From Brachypterus glaber (lineage: Eukaryota; Arthropoda; Insecta; Coleoptera; Kateretidae), in the NCBI GenBank assembly GCA_958510825.1, contig OY294054.1, positions 7,053,683-7,117,682 of the forward strand: a stretch of 64,000 nucleotides of DNA. Reading direction: 5' to 3'. A program made the translations under genes and the position numbers. Below the pieces are notes generated by a model that was given only the letters and a program-made list of their open reading frames with translations, searched no databases and was not told where the DNA came from. Shown piece by piece: positions 1 through 9,485 of the stretch. Every line of letters starts with the position of its first letter. Position 1 is the first letter of the stretch.

Positions 1-772
1 GAATTTTGCTCTCCAAAAAATATATTCTTTTAAGGAAAATTGACCATAGCGCCCCCTATGGGTTAAAATAAAAAAAATCATAAAATTACATAATAATGTT
101 ATACAAGAATTAAGAAAATAGGGCTTTTCTGGCAAGGTATTATGTTTTGGTAGCTGGGGGCTGAATCTAGGGTCTGATTAAAAAAAATAACAATATGGTT
201 AACTTGCATGTAGGAACGCACAAAAAAAATTCAGGCGATTTAAAAATCTGTTGCAAAAAAAAAACGCGTGAAAGAACCCCGAAAATGCAGTTAGTGAGTT
301 TTGAGCTAAATGACAATATTATGTTTTTGTGTAAAAAAAGTACCAAATGATAAAAAGAAATGATGAAAAACTGTTTACCAAGCTTATTTGTTAATATATA
401 AATAAACATTTTTTAACAATAGTAAATGTGACAACTACGCACTATTCTTAAAAAAGTAATATCTTTTGTTTACCTGAACATCAACATTATTCATTTAGAA
501 TGCCAAATAAAAATACTGTACAATATTAATTAAATGTATATTTTTTAACTACAGCTTGAAATTGCCCGAGAAATTGTCTATGTAACCTGCTTTACAATGT
601 TATTAGTATAAATACCTCAAAAATAGCTCCATAATCTCACTGAAACTTAAGAAAATAGTCAGATAATTTTAGCCTACTTACACATTGTGTATTTTACAGG
701 TTACACGTTAAATTCGTAAATAAAATTATTAATTATGTTCCGGGATGTAAAAAGGGCTGAAATTTTGGCTAA
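1..772 (-). repeat. Inverted copy of the array core and LINE 3' end
   Basis: Read on the minus strand, this segment matches about 6033-6763. Landmarks are the block containing GCGCCCCCTATGGG at 51-64 (plus-strand partner near 6705-6720), CAGATTTTTAAATCGCCTGA near 236-255, and the LINE stretch CCGGGATGTAA near 741. Homology ends at about 772, where LINE sequence gives way to unrelated DNA. Several small differences show that it is older than the near-identical plus-strand copies. It holds no credible ORF. Confidence 0.85.
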
Positions 773-940
773 GTATTTATTTTTTATCTATCTATAAGCA
801 TGTTAAATAATACGATACCCTCCTTTGGAACACGTACATCACATAATCCAAATAGTTTTTTGGTATATATTTTATGGTGTCAGGAGGGCAATGTGACATT
901 TTTAAAGCTTATATAATTATTTGGCCCAAGTTTCGTTCGC

Positions 941-1815
941 AGGAAATCTGATATCGTTACAAATCACATACCAGCTTATGTAAAGGGTCTATTACTGAGT
1001 TCAAAAATGATAATCTTGTTTTGCGGAAATGCACCGTTTTTTTCTATGGCGATTTTTTATATATTTTTTGTTTTGGCAAAAAACTGTTATGGAAATCTGT
1101 TACTATTGGAAACGAAGTATATTCTATTTATTTTGGCCCCTCTGAATCTAAAAATATTAACAGTTCTTTGCGGAAAAGCACCGTCTTTTTCCATGGCTGT
1201 TTTTTATATTTTTTTAAATTTTTGCAAAAAAACTTTATGGAAATCTGTTATCGTTAAAAATTAAGTGTATTCTACCTATTTGGACCCTCCTGAATTTGGA
1301 AATGATAACCATCTTTTGCGGAAATTCGTAGTTTTTTTTTCATGGCTATTTTTTATAAATTTTTTGTTTTCCCATAAAAAACGTTATGGAAATATGTTAT
1401 CGTTGGAAGAGAAGTATATTCTAGTTATTTTGCCCCCCCTGAATCTGAAAATGATAATCGTTCTTTGCGGAAATACACCGTTTTTTTCCATGGCTATTTT
1501 TTATATATTTTTTTATTTTTGAAAGAAAAACCTGTTATCGTTGGAAAATAAGTATATTCTACCTGTTTGCTCCCCCCTTAATTCGAAACTGATAACCATC
1601 TTTTGCGAAAGTTCTTCGTTTTTTTTTCCTTGGCTATTTTTAAAAAAATAATTTTTTCGAAAATAAAACATGGAAATCTGTTATCGTTAGAAATAAAGTA
1701 TATTCTGACTAGTTGGACCCCTCTGAATTCGGAAATGATTAACACTTTTAGCGGAAATTCTTCGTTTTTCTCTATGGCGATTTTTTACATAGTTTTTGTT
1801 TTTGCCATAAAACCT
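941..1815 (+). repeat. ~147-bp minisatellite, about six copies
   Basis: The motif GGAAATCTGTTATCGTTGGA recurs at about 941, 1090, 1239, 1388, 1531 and 1673. A second landmark, the run before TTTGCGGAAA, recurs at about 1003, 1150, 1299, 1447, 1586 and 1731. Spacing is 139-149 bp and copies have diverged at many positions. The three apparent 71-85 residue ORFs come from this repeat in different frames and share no protein-like constraint. Confidence 0.9.
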
Positions 1816-1877
1816 TGATATAAAGTATTTTATATAAATTTTGACCCCAGATCAATTAATCATCGCTTCTTTCGGCT

Positions 1878-1984
1878 TATATAATAATACATTACATAAT
1901 TTAATTTTAATTTTATATGTGAATATTACGCAATGGCGGGCTTGACCACAATATAAAATTAAAATTAAATTATGTATTATTATA
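1878..1984. repeat. Short AT-rich hairpin (MITE-like)
   Basis: Left arm at about 1881-1918 and right arm at about 1951-1984 are near-perfect reverse complements of ~34-38 bp (core ATTTAATTTTAATTTTATAT), with a ~32-bp loop containing GCAATGGCGGGCTTGACC. It directly abuts the fold-back element at 1985. The family is unknown. Confidence 0.75.
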
Positions 1985-3055
1985 CACGGTGTATTTGAAA
2001 TAGCGTAGGAAATTTTAACAGGTGATTCTACATGATAAAATATGACAAAAAGTTCCTATAAATATATGTCTAAAAATGCGTCATAAGGGAGCTACGCCCC
2101 TTTGAAAGTGGCTAAAAAAATCGGTTTTTATTTAATAACTCAGGAACCCTTTGAGATATATCAACGAGGTTTTGCACATCAACTAATCCTACCAAGGCCC
2201 GTTTTTATGTGTTATTTTCAACCAGGGGCGTGCGAAACGGGGGGGGCTTATCAGTTTTTTGTCCCAAACTTTTTTCTGTGTAACTTTTTTGCAATTTTAT
2301 TTTTGAAATATGATTCCTCAGGTCAAAATACATAAAAAAGGTACTCTTGTTGTAATACTGTAGGATTAACCGTTTTCGAGAAAAATTCATTTGAAGGTGA
2401 AATTCCACGGTTCAAGGACGAAAAATTAAATACTAAAATGTTGAAAACCAAAATTTAATGATGCAGGGCGAATGTACATTAAAAACTAAGAAAAAAACCT
2501 CATATACAGGTACTTCCAAAAATCAATCCTAATGGAGCTATGGTCTCCTAAATATGCACCATTTTTAAAGGGCTATGGTAGCTTTAAAAGCGTTTTTTCG
2601 ACCTACATGTATGGAAACTTTTTTTCTTAGTTTTTGATGTAGAATAACATTGCATCATTAAAATTTTGGTTTTCGACATTTTAGTATTTAATTTTTCGTC
2701 CTCGAACCGTGAAATTTCACCTTCAAATGAACTTTTCTCGAAAACGGTTAATCCTACAGTATTACAACAAGAGTACCTTTTTTATGTATTTTGACCTGAG
2801 GAATCATATTTCAAAAATAAAATTGCAAAAAAGTTACACAGAAAAAAGTTTGGGACAAAAAACTGATAAGGCCCCCCGTTTCGCACACCCCTGGTTTAAA
2901 TAAGTACGTGAAAATGATATACAAAGATGGGCTTTATTAGGATTAATTCACGTGCAAAACCTCGTTAATATATCTCAAAGGGTTCATGAGTTATTAAATA
3001 AAAACCGATTTTTTTAGCCACTTTCAAAGGGGCGTAGCTTCCTTATGACGCATTT
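1985..3055. mobile_element. Long fold-back element, copy 1 (3' tip lost)
   Basis: This is a non-coding element made of two long inverted arms around a short centre. It begins CACGGTGTATTTGAAATAGC after a TATA flank. The right arm returns as the reverse complement, ending near GCCACTTTCAAAGGGGCGTAG, then stops in GACGCATTT and continues as LINE sequence sharing ATTTAG with the expected arm. About 70 bp of terminal arm are therefore missing compared with 52365-53512. ORFs of 64-77 residues in the arms are mirror images of each other and are not genes. Confidence 0.85.
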
Positions 3056-3319
3056 AGGAATAACATGATCATTTATTAAGTTTTCAAAGACATATTGATT
3101 TTCAAGTTAATAAATCTTTGAAGCTTTTGGGATTTTTGAAAAGAAATTTGAAAGATTTTAGGAATTTAAAATGTATAAAACAACTATACTTTTCAATTGT
3201 AAGATCAAATTTAGAATTTTCATCAATTGTATGATCTCCATTCTATAATGAACAAAAACATAAAATTGAATGTGTTCAAAACCGATTTTTAAAAATTTTA
3301 AATTATAAGGCTGGTTTGC
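3056..3319 (+). pseudogene. LINE ORF2 C-terminal scrap
   Basis: This 264-bp piece encodes part of the region after the RT catalytic core seen more fully at 14881-15451 (SLKLLGFLKRNLKDF, then QLYFSIVRSNLEFSSIV). It has a 2-base deletion (CATGATC where the longer copies have CATATGATC) and the TGA at about 3232 common to all copies. It is cut at CAGC where the next 2,649-bp unit begins. Confidence 0.8.
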
Positions 3320-3589
3320 AGCCTACTTACACATTGTGTATTTTACAGGTTACACGTTAAATTCGTAAATAAAATTATTAATTATGTTCCGGGATGTAAA
3401 AAGGGCTGAAATTTTGGCTAAGTATTTATTTTTTATCTATCTATAAGCATGTTAAATAATACGATACCCTCCTTTGGAACACGTACATCACATAATCCAA
3501 ATAGTTTTTTGGTATATATTTTATGGTGTCAGGAGGGCAATGTGACATTTTTAAAGCTTATATAATTATTTGGCCCAAGTTTCGTTCGC

Positions 3590-4464
3590 AGGAAATCTGA
3601 TATCGTTACAAATCACATACCAGCTTATGTAAAGGGTCTATTACTGAGTTCAAAAATGATAATCTTGTTTTGCGGAAATGCACCGTTTTTTTCTATGGCG
3701 ATTTTTTATATATTTTTTGTTTTGGCAAAAAACTGTTATGGAAATCTGTTACTATTGGAAACGAAGTATATTCTATTTATTTTGGCCCCTCTGAATCTAA
3801 AAATATTAACAGTTCTTTGCGGAAAAGCACCGTCTTTTTCCATGGCTGTTTTTTATATTTTTTTAAATTTTTGCAAAAAAACTTTATGGAAATCTGTTAT
3901 CGTTAAAAATTAAGTGTATTCTACCTATTTGGACCCTCCTGAATTTGGAAATGATAACCATCTTTTGCGGAAATTCGTAGTTTTTTTTTCATGGCTATTT
4001 TTTATAAATTTTTTGTTTTCCCATAAAAAACGTTATGGAAATATGTTATCGTTGGAAGAGAAGTATATTCTAGTTATTTTGCCCCCCCTGAATCTGAAAA
4101 TGATAATCGTTCTTTGCGGAAATACACCGTTTTTTTCCATGGCTATTTTTTATATATTTTTTTATTTTTGAAAGAAAAACCTGTTATCGTTGGAAAATAA
4201 GTATATTCTACCTGTTTGCTCCCCCCTTAATTCGAAACTGATAACCATCTTTTGCGAAAGTTCTTCGTTTTTTTTTCCTTGGCTATTTTTAAAAAAATAA
4301 TTTTTTCGAAAATAAAACATGGAAATCTGTTATCGTTAGAAATAAAGTATATTCTGACTAGTTGGACCCCTCTGAATTCGGAAATGATTAACACTTTTAG
4401 CGGAAATTCTTCGTTTTTCTCTATGGCGATTTTTTACATAGTTTTTGTTTTTGCCATAAAACCT
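3590..4464 (+). repeat. ~147-bp minisatellite, second block
   Basis: Copy of the 941-1815 block carried in the second 2,649-bp unit. Internal differences between monomers are the same as in the first block, so the monomers diverged before the large unit was duplicated. Confidence 0.9.
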
Positions 4465-4526
4465 TGATATAAAGTATTTTATATAAATTTTGACCCCAGA
4501 TCAATTAATCATCGCTTCTTTCGGCT

Positions 4527-4633
4527 TATATAATAATACATTACATAATTTAATTTTAATTTTATATGTGAATATTACGCAATGGCGGGCTTGACCACAA
4601 TATAAAATTAAAATTAAATTATGTATTATTATA
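4527..4633. repeat. Short AT-rich hairpin, second copy
   Basis: Identical by eye to 1878-1984, carried in the second 2,649-bp unit and again abutting a fold-back element. Confidence 0.75.
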
Positions 4634-5704
4634 CACGGTGTATTTGAAATAGCGTAGGAAATTTTAACAGGTGATTCTACATGATAAAATATGACAAAAA
4701 GTTCCTATAAATATATGTCTAAAAATGCGTCATAAGGGAGCTACGCCCCTTTGAAAGTGGCTAAAAAAATCGGTTTTTATTTAATAACTCAGGAACCCTT
4801 TGAGATATATCAACGAGGTTTTGCACATCAACTAATCCTACCAAGGCCCGTTTTTATGTGTTATTTTCAACCAGGGGCGTGCGAAACGGGGGGGGCTTAT
4901 CAGTTTTTTGTCCCAAACTTTTTTCTGTGTAACTTTTTTGCAATTTTATTTTTGAAATATGATTCCTCAGGTCAAAATACATAAAAAAGGTACTCTTGTT
5001 GTAATACTGTAGGATTAACCGTTTTCGAGAAAAATTCATTTGAAGGTGAAATTCCACGGTTCAAGGACGAAAAATTAAATACTAAAATGTTGAAAACCAA
5101 AATTTAATGATGCAGGGCGAATGTACATTAAAAACTAAGAAAAAAACCTCATATACAGGTACTTCCAAAAATCAATCCTAATGGAGCTATGGTCTCCTAA
5201 ATATGCACCATTTTTAAAGGGCTATGGTAGCTTTAAAAGCGTTTTTTCGACCTACATGTATGGAAACTTTTTTTCTTAGTTTTTGATGTAGAATAACATT
5301 GCATCATTAAAATTTTGGTTTTCGACATTTTAGTATTTAATTTTTCGTCCTCGAACCGTGAAATTTCACCTTCAAATGAACTTTTCTCGAAAACGGTTAA
5401 TCCTACAGTATTACAACAAGAGTACCTTTTTTATGTATTTTGACCTGAGGAATCATATTTCAAAAATAAAATTGCAAAAAAGTTACACAGAAAAAAGTTT
5501 GGGACAAAAAACTGATAAGGCCCCCCGTTTCGCACACCCCTGGTTTAAATAAGTACGTGAAAATGATATACAAAGATGGGCTTTATTAGGATTAATTCAC
5601 GTGCAAAACCTCGTTAATATATCTCAAAGGGTTCATGAGTTATTAAATAAAAACCGATTTTTTTAGCCACTTTCAAAGGGGCGTAGCTTCCTTATGACGC
5701 ATTT
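4634..5704. mobile_element. Long fold-back element, copy 2 (3' tip lost)
   Basis: Duplicate of the element at 1985-3055 with the same truncated end and the same ATTTAG junction into LINE sequence. It therefore arose by duplication of the 2,649-bp unit, not by a new insertion. Confidence 0.85.
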
Positions 5705-6104
5705 AGGAATAACATGATCATTTATTAAGTTTTCAAAGACATATTGATTTTCAAGTTAATAAATCTTTGAAGCTTTTGGGATTTTTGAAAAGAAATTTGA
5801 AAGATTTTAGGAATTTAAAATGTATAAAACAACTATACTTTTCAATTGTAAGATCAAATTTAGAATTTTCATCAATTGTATGATCTCCATTCTATAATGA
5901 ACAAAAACATAAAATTGAATGTGTTCAAAACCGATTTTTAAAAATTTTAAATTATAAGGCTGGTTTGCAGCTTCCTGATGTGTTTTCTGGTCGAATTTAT
6001 TTTGAAATAAGTTCACTTGAGAATAGACGCAGGCCAAAATGTCAGCCCTTCTTACATCCCGGAACATAATTAATAATTTTATTTACGAATTTAACGTGCT
6101 GTAA
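5705..6104 (+). pseudogene. LINE ORF2 tail, 5'-truncated
   Basis: Same region as 14881-15451 but starting at AGGAATAACATG, where it is fused to the fold-back element. It carries the 2-base deletion, the in-frame TGA, and an extra stop after HPGT because the copy reads GGAACATAATTAAT where the longer copies read GGAACAATTAAT. Confidence 0.8.
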
Positions 6105-7590
6105 AATACACAAAGTGTAAGTAGGCTAAAATTATCTGACTATTTTCTTAAGTTTCAGTGAGATTATGGAGCTATTTTTGAGGTATTTATACTAATAACA
6201 TTGTAAAGCAGGTTACATAGACAATTTCTCGGGCAATTTCAAGCTGTAGTTAAAAAAAATACATTTAAATAATATTGTACAGTAAATGAATAATGGTAAA
6301 CAAAAGATATTACTTTTTTAAGAATAGTGCGTAGTTGTCACGTTTACTATTGTTAAAAAATGTTTATTTAGATTAATATTAACAAATAAGCTTGGTAAAC
6401 AGTTTTTCATCATTTCTTTTCATCATTTGGTACTTTTTTTACACAAAAACATATTATTCTCATTTAGCCCAACTGCATTTTCGCGGTTCTTTCACACGTT
6501 TTTTTTGCAACAGATTTTTAAATCGCCTGAATTTTTTTTGTGCGTTCCTACATGCAAGTTAACCATATTGCTATTTTTTTTCTTAACCGGACCCTAGATT
6601 CAGCCCCCAGCTACCAAAACATAAGCTTTTCAGAAAAGCCCTATTTTCTTAATTCTTGTATAACATTATTATGTAATTTTATGATTTTTTTTTATTTTAA
6701 CCCATAGGGGGCGCTATGGTCAATTTTCCTTAAAAGAATATCTTTTTTGGAGAGAAAAATTCTAGAGGGGGCAACGATGTTCAGAAAAAAACATGATATA
6801 TGCGTGAAACTATAGGTATACAACTTTTTAGTTCTATTTTCTATGCTGTTTCTACAGACTGACGATGTCCTCGCTTGCTAGATCAATTATAGTGAAGGAC
6901 TGCGCTTATGTCACTTTCCCTGTGGTTTTTGACTAAATTTGGTCGATTGCATCTTATTGAAAACAAGTCGTCGCATTTTGGACAGATTTAACAAAATTTT
7001 GGAACTTTTATAATGTGCACCCAATCCGAAAGTGATTTTTTTTGTATTTTGAATAAAAAAGCAGTTTTTTGCCATTTTATCGTTAACGTGATAATATCAA
7101 AATTTAAAAACTATTACTCAAAACTTATCTTTCACTAAAAAAAGGTTTCCTAATGTTTTTTTCTTTTATAAGCTAAGCGCCAAAACTAGGTCGACAAATT
7201 TTGGTAACTATGCAATTTTTATTAAAAAATATAAAAAGCTAATGTAGATAGATAGATAAGTTTATTGTTTTAAAAGAAATTACATTTCTTATAACAAAGC
7301 TGTGTTGTGTAAATTTTGAGTTAGACTACTAAGCATTGGTTACAATATTAAAGTGAGTATACAGTAAGTTGTGAACAGGAGATTATTCAGATAGTACAAA
7401 ACTTCTTAATTTAAGACAATTAATAATAAAAAATTGAAAAAAACTTTTGACGTGTGTCAATATCTTTTTAAATCTATCTCTATATTTTTACCAATTTTAT
7501 ACGATTTTACCCCAGTTTTTAATCTTTTTGTACTGTAATATTGTGTATTGCCCCTTGTTATTTATGCCATATTAAAATTAAATCCAAAAT

Positions 7591-8348
7591 ATGAGTGATG
7601 ACTCAGATGAAGAATTCTTCTCAAAATATCCCAACTCACAACATTCAAGAAAAAAAATTAATGATTTTAAAGATAATATCCCATCACAAGACCTAAGAGA
7701 AGCTACCTCAAGCAAAACAAACTGTGTAAAAATGAAAAATAAAGTAATCGAATCAAAAAGTTATCCTATTACTGTGGATGATTCTTCACAAAGTTATTTA
7801 GTTGAAGGCAATAAGTATAATTGTGACTTATGTAATAAATCCTTTAAGAATAATCATGGTTTGCAATGCCACAAGGGAAGAATACATCGATCCCAGAAAA
7901 ATTTAAACAAAATAGAACCACCTAATGAATTTGAAGATGTTAATCAACTACGTCTTCAACTAAGTAAGTTAAAATCTTATACAGTTATAATTAAAAGAAT
8001 TCCTAAAGGAGCACGTTCTTCAGTTGCTCGACGATTAACATATCTTATACATAGATGTACCACACTCAACGATATAGTTTCCTGGGGAAACCTATTCCAA
8101 TTTCCTTACACTGCTTTAAGATTACCAATGAAAAAAACAAAAGAAACATTAACAAATTTTGTTAAACAAAATTGCTTACAATTAACACAGGCTGAAAGTG
8201 TTTTTATTTCATCTAAAAAAAATACTAAGCATTCTACCTTAGAAAGCAGAGGAGTCAAAAGTTGGAGATGGTGATATTCGGGGTGCAATAAATATTTTGT
8301 CTTCCAGTGATACATTGGCACCACAAAATCAGGATACTTTGGAACAAT
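7591..8348 (+). pseudogene. Captured REL-element 5' end: C2H2 zinc-finger ORF, truncated
   Basis: The ORF starts at ATG 7591 with an acidic N-terminus (MSDDSDEEFF). One C2H2 finger follows, with C78, C81, H94 and H99, then a basic linker (KRIPKGARSSVARRLTYLIH). In non-LTR elements such N-terminal fingers bind target DNA. A 2-base loss in the AGCAGAGGAGTC stretch (the longer copies read AGCAGAGTAGAGTC) shifts the frame, so the ORF ends at 8274 after 227 residues. REL sequence stops at about 8348 (GGAACAATT), where it joins array sequence TTTTAAAAAGTGC, with TTAAAAA shared by both parents. The 5' UTR begins near the TAGATAGATAGATA at 7245. The RT and endonuclease are absent, so this cannot move by itself. 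Confidence 0.85.
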
Positions 8349-8349
8349 T

Positions 8350-8912
8350 TTAAAAAGTGCATAAAAAACCTGCAAACTTATATATTAGTATACAAGCATA
8401 TGTACATGTTAACCTATCTGTGTAAACAGGAGACATTGTTTGTTTCCGCAAGTCGGATAAAAATTAAATTTCAATTCAAAACCGGGTAGATTTTCTGTTT
8501 TTTGCCTAAAACTTTTTTCGGTTTAATTTTTTTGAATTTTTCTTATTGTAATATACTTTTTTATGTAAAAATACACAAAAAAGTATCTGTGATGTAATAT
8601 AGAAGAATTAACTGTTTTAAAGATAAAAAAGTAAATTTTTACGCATCAAGAAACAAAAATAAAAAATATACAAAGCCAAAAAAATTTTAGTAACAATAAT
8701 AATAATACTTTATTTACGGCAGAGCCAGCTACTTACTTAAAAGTTATTTAACATTAAAAACCGAGAAAAATATTCACCTTGGTCAAAAAATCATTCCTAA
8801 GGAAGTTACTTCCTTTTAAATTCCTGTTTGTAAAGGCATGGTGTATTTTAAGAATGGTTCATATAATTTTTTTCTCGGTTTTTAATGTTAAATAATCACC
8901 CGTTTTAATTGT
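8350..8912. mobile_element. Diverged fold-back relative inside the array
   Basis: Inverted arms TTATTTAACATTAAAAACCG (8744-8770) and its complement (8869-8895) enclose ~98 bp. The left flank aligns in order with the fold-back element of 1985 and 52365: an ACTTTTTTC..GTTTAATTTTTTTG block, GTATCTGTGATGTAATATAG against GTACTCTTGTTGTAATACTG, then GAATTAACTGTTTTAAAG against GATTAACCGTTTTCGAG. ATTAAAAACCGAG likewise parallels ATTAAAAACTAAG. This looks like an old member of the same family. No ORF is supported. Confidence 0.6.
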
Positions 8913-9485
8913 ATAAGGCTACAAGAAGGGTTAAATAGATTGTATGAATGGTGTGTTTTAAATGGAATGTGCTTGAATATTGAAAAATATAAAGTAATGC
9001 AATTTTCTAGAAGTCATAATGCAATACAGTATACTTATAATATTAATGGCGTTTATCTTGAAAATGTCACGTTTATAAGAGATTTAGGAATAACATGATC
9101 ATTTATTAAGTTTTCAAAGACATATTGATTTTCAAGTTAATAAATCTTTGAAGCTTTTGGGATTTTTGAAAAGAAATTTGAAAGATTTTAGGAATTTAAA
9201 ATGTATAAAACAACTATACTTTTCAATTGTAAGATCAAATTTAGAATTTTCATCAATTGTATGATCTCCATTCTATAATGAACAAAAACATAAAATTGAA
9301 TGTGTTCAAAACCGATTTTTAAAAATTTTAAATTATAAGGCTGGTTTGCAGCTTCCTGATGTGTTTTCTGGTCGAATTTATTTTGAAATAAGTTCACTTG
9401 AGAATAGACGCAGGCCAAAATGTCAGCCCTTCTTACATCCCGGAACATAATTAATAATTTTATTTACGAATTTAACGTGCTGTAA
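8913..9485 (+). pseudogene. LINE ORF2 C-terminal fragment with 2-bp deletion
   Basis: Starts within TATAAGGCTACAAGAAGG and reads through the WCVLNGMCLNIEK region, as at 14881. The CATATGATC to CATGATC deletion at about 9095 breaks the frame. The copy then runs through the shared TGA and HPGT stop to CTGTAA at 9485. Confidence 0.8.

Larger units (their letters stand above)
671..3319 (+). repeat. 2,649-bp tandem unit, copy 1
   Basis: Positions 671-3319 recur at 3320-5968 with a constant offset of 2,649 bp and essentially no differences seen by eye. Each unit holds, in order: a ~100-bp inverted scrap of LINE 3' UTR, ~170 bp of unique sequence, a ~147-bp minisatellite, a short hairpin, a fold-back element lacking its 3' tip, and a 264-bp LINE piece. 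The join between units falls inside the LINE at a shared CAGC, which suggests microhomology-mediated duplication. No gene is supported inside; the repeated small ORFs are by-products of the minisatellite and the fold-back arms. Confidence 0.95.
3320..5968 (+). repeat. 2,649-bp tandem unit, copy 2
   Basis: This is the second copy of the 2,649-bp unit. It runs into the first 3,381-bp unit through the shared LINE piece: at 5969 the LINE continues (CAGCTTCCTGATG), whereas at 3320 the next unit begins instead. Confidence 0.95.
5705..9085 (+). repeat. 3,381-bp tandem unit, copy 1
   Basis: Landmarks repeat exactly 3,381 bp apart (5705, 9086, 12467). In order, the unit contains: a LINE ORF2 tail and 3' UTR (to about 6230), a ~1-kb non-coding core with GGGGGCGCTATGG (6712) and AGAGGGGGCAACGATG (6764), the 5' end of the REL element (7245-8348), a diverged fold-back relative (8350-8912), and the upstream part of the next LINE tail. 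The stretch 6104-7244 has no credible ORF. An old inverted relative of this core lies at 51105-52080, so the core existed before the array. Confidence 0.95.

Noticed and set aside
941..1815. CRISPR-like regular repeats
   Set aside because: The whole ~147-bp unit repeats with diverged monomers. There are no short identical repeats with unique spacers and no cas genes, and the sequence is eukaryotic.
2102..2903. Paired ORFs of 64-77 residues in the fold-back arms (MKVAKKIGFY..., MEFHLQMNFS..., MKFHLQMNFS...)
   Set aside because: The two arms are reverse complements, so each ORF appears on both strands. No start context, family match or codon bias supports translation.
5807..6067. 86-residue minus-strand ORF (MFRDVRRADILACVYSQ...) recurring at 9188, 12569, 15159, 17736, 28986 and 31563
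   Set aside because: It is exactly antisense to the LINE ORF2 tail, whose plus-strand frame carries recognisable LINE sequence. Its recurrence only reflects copying of the unit.
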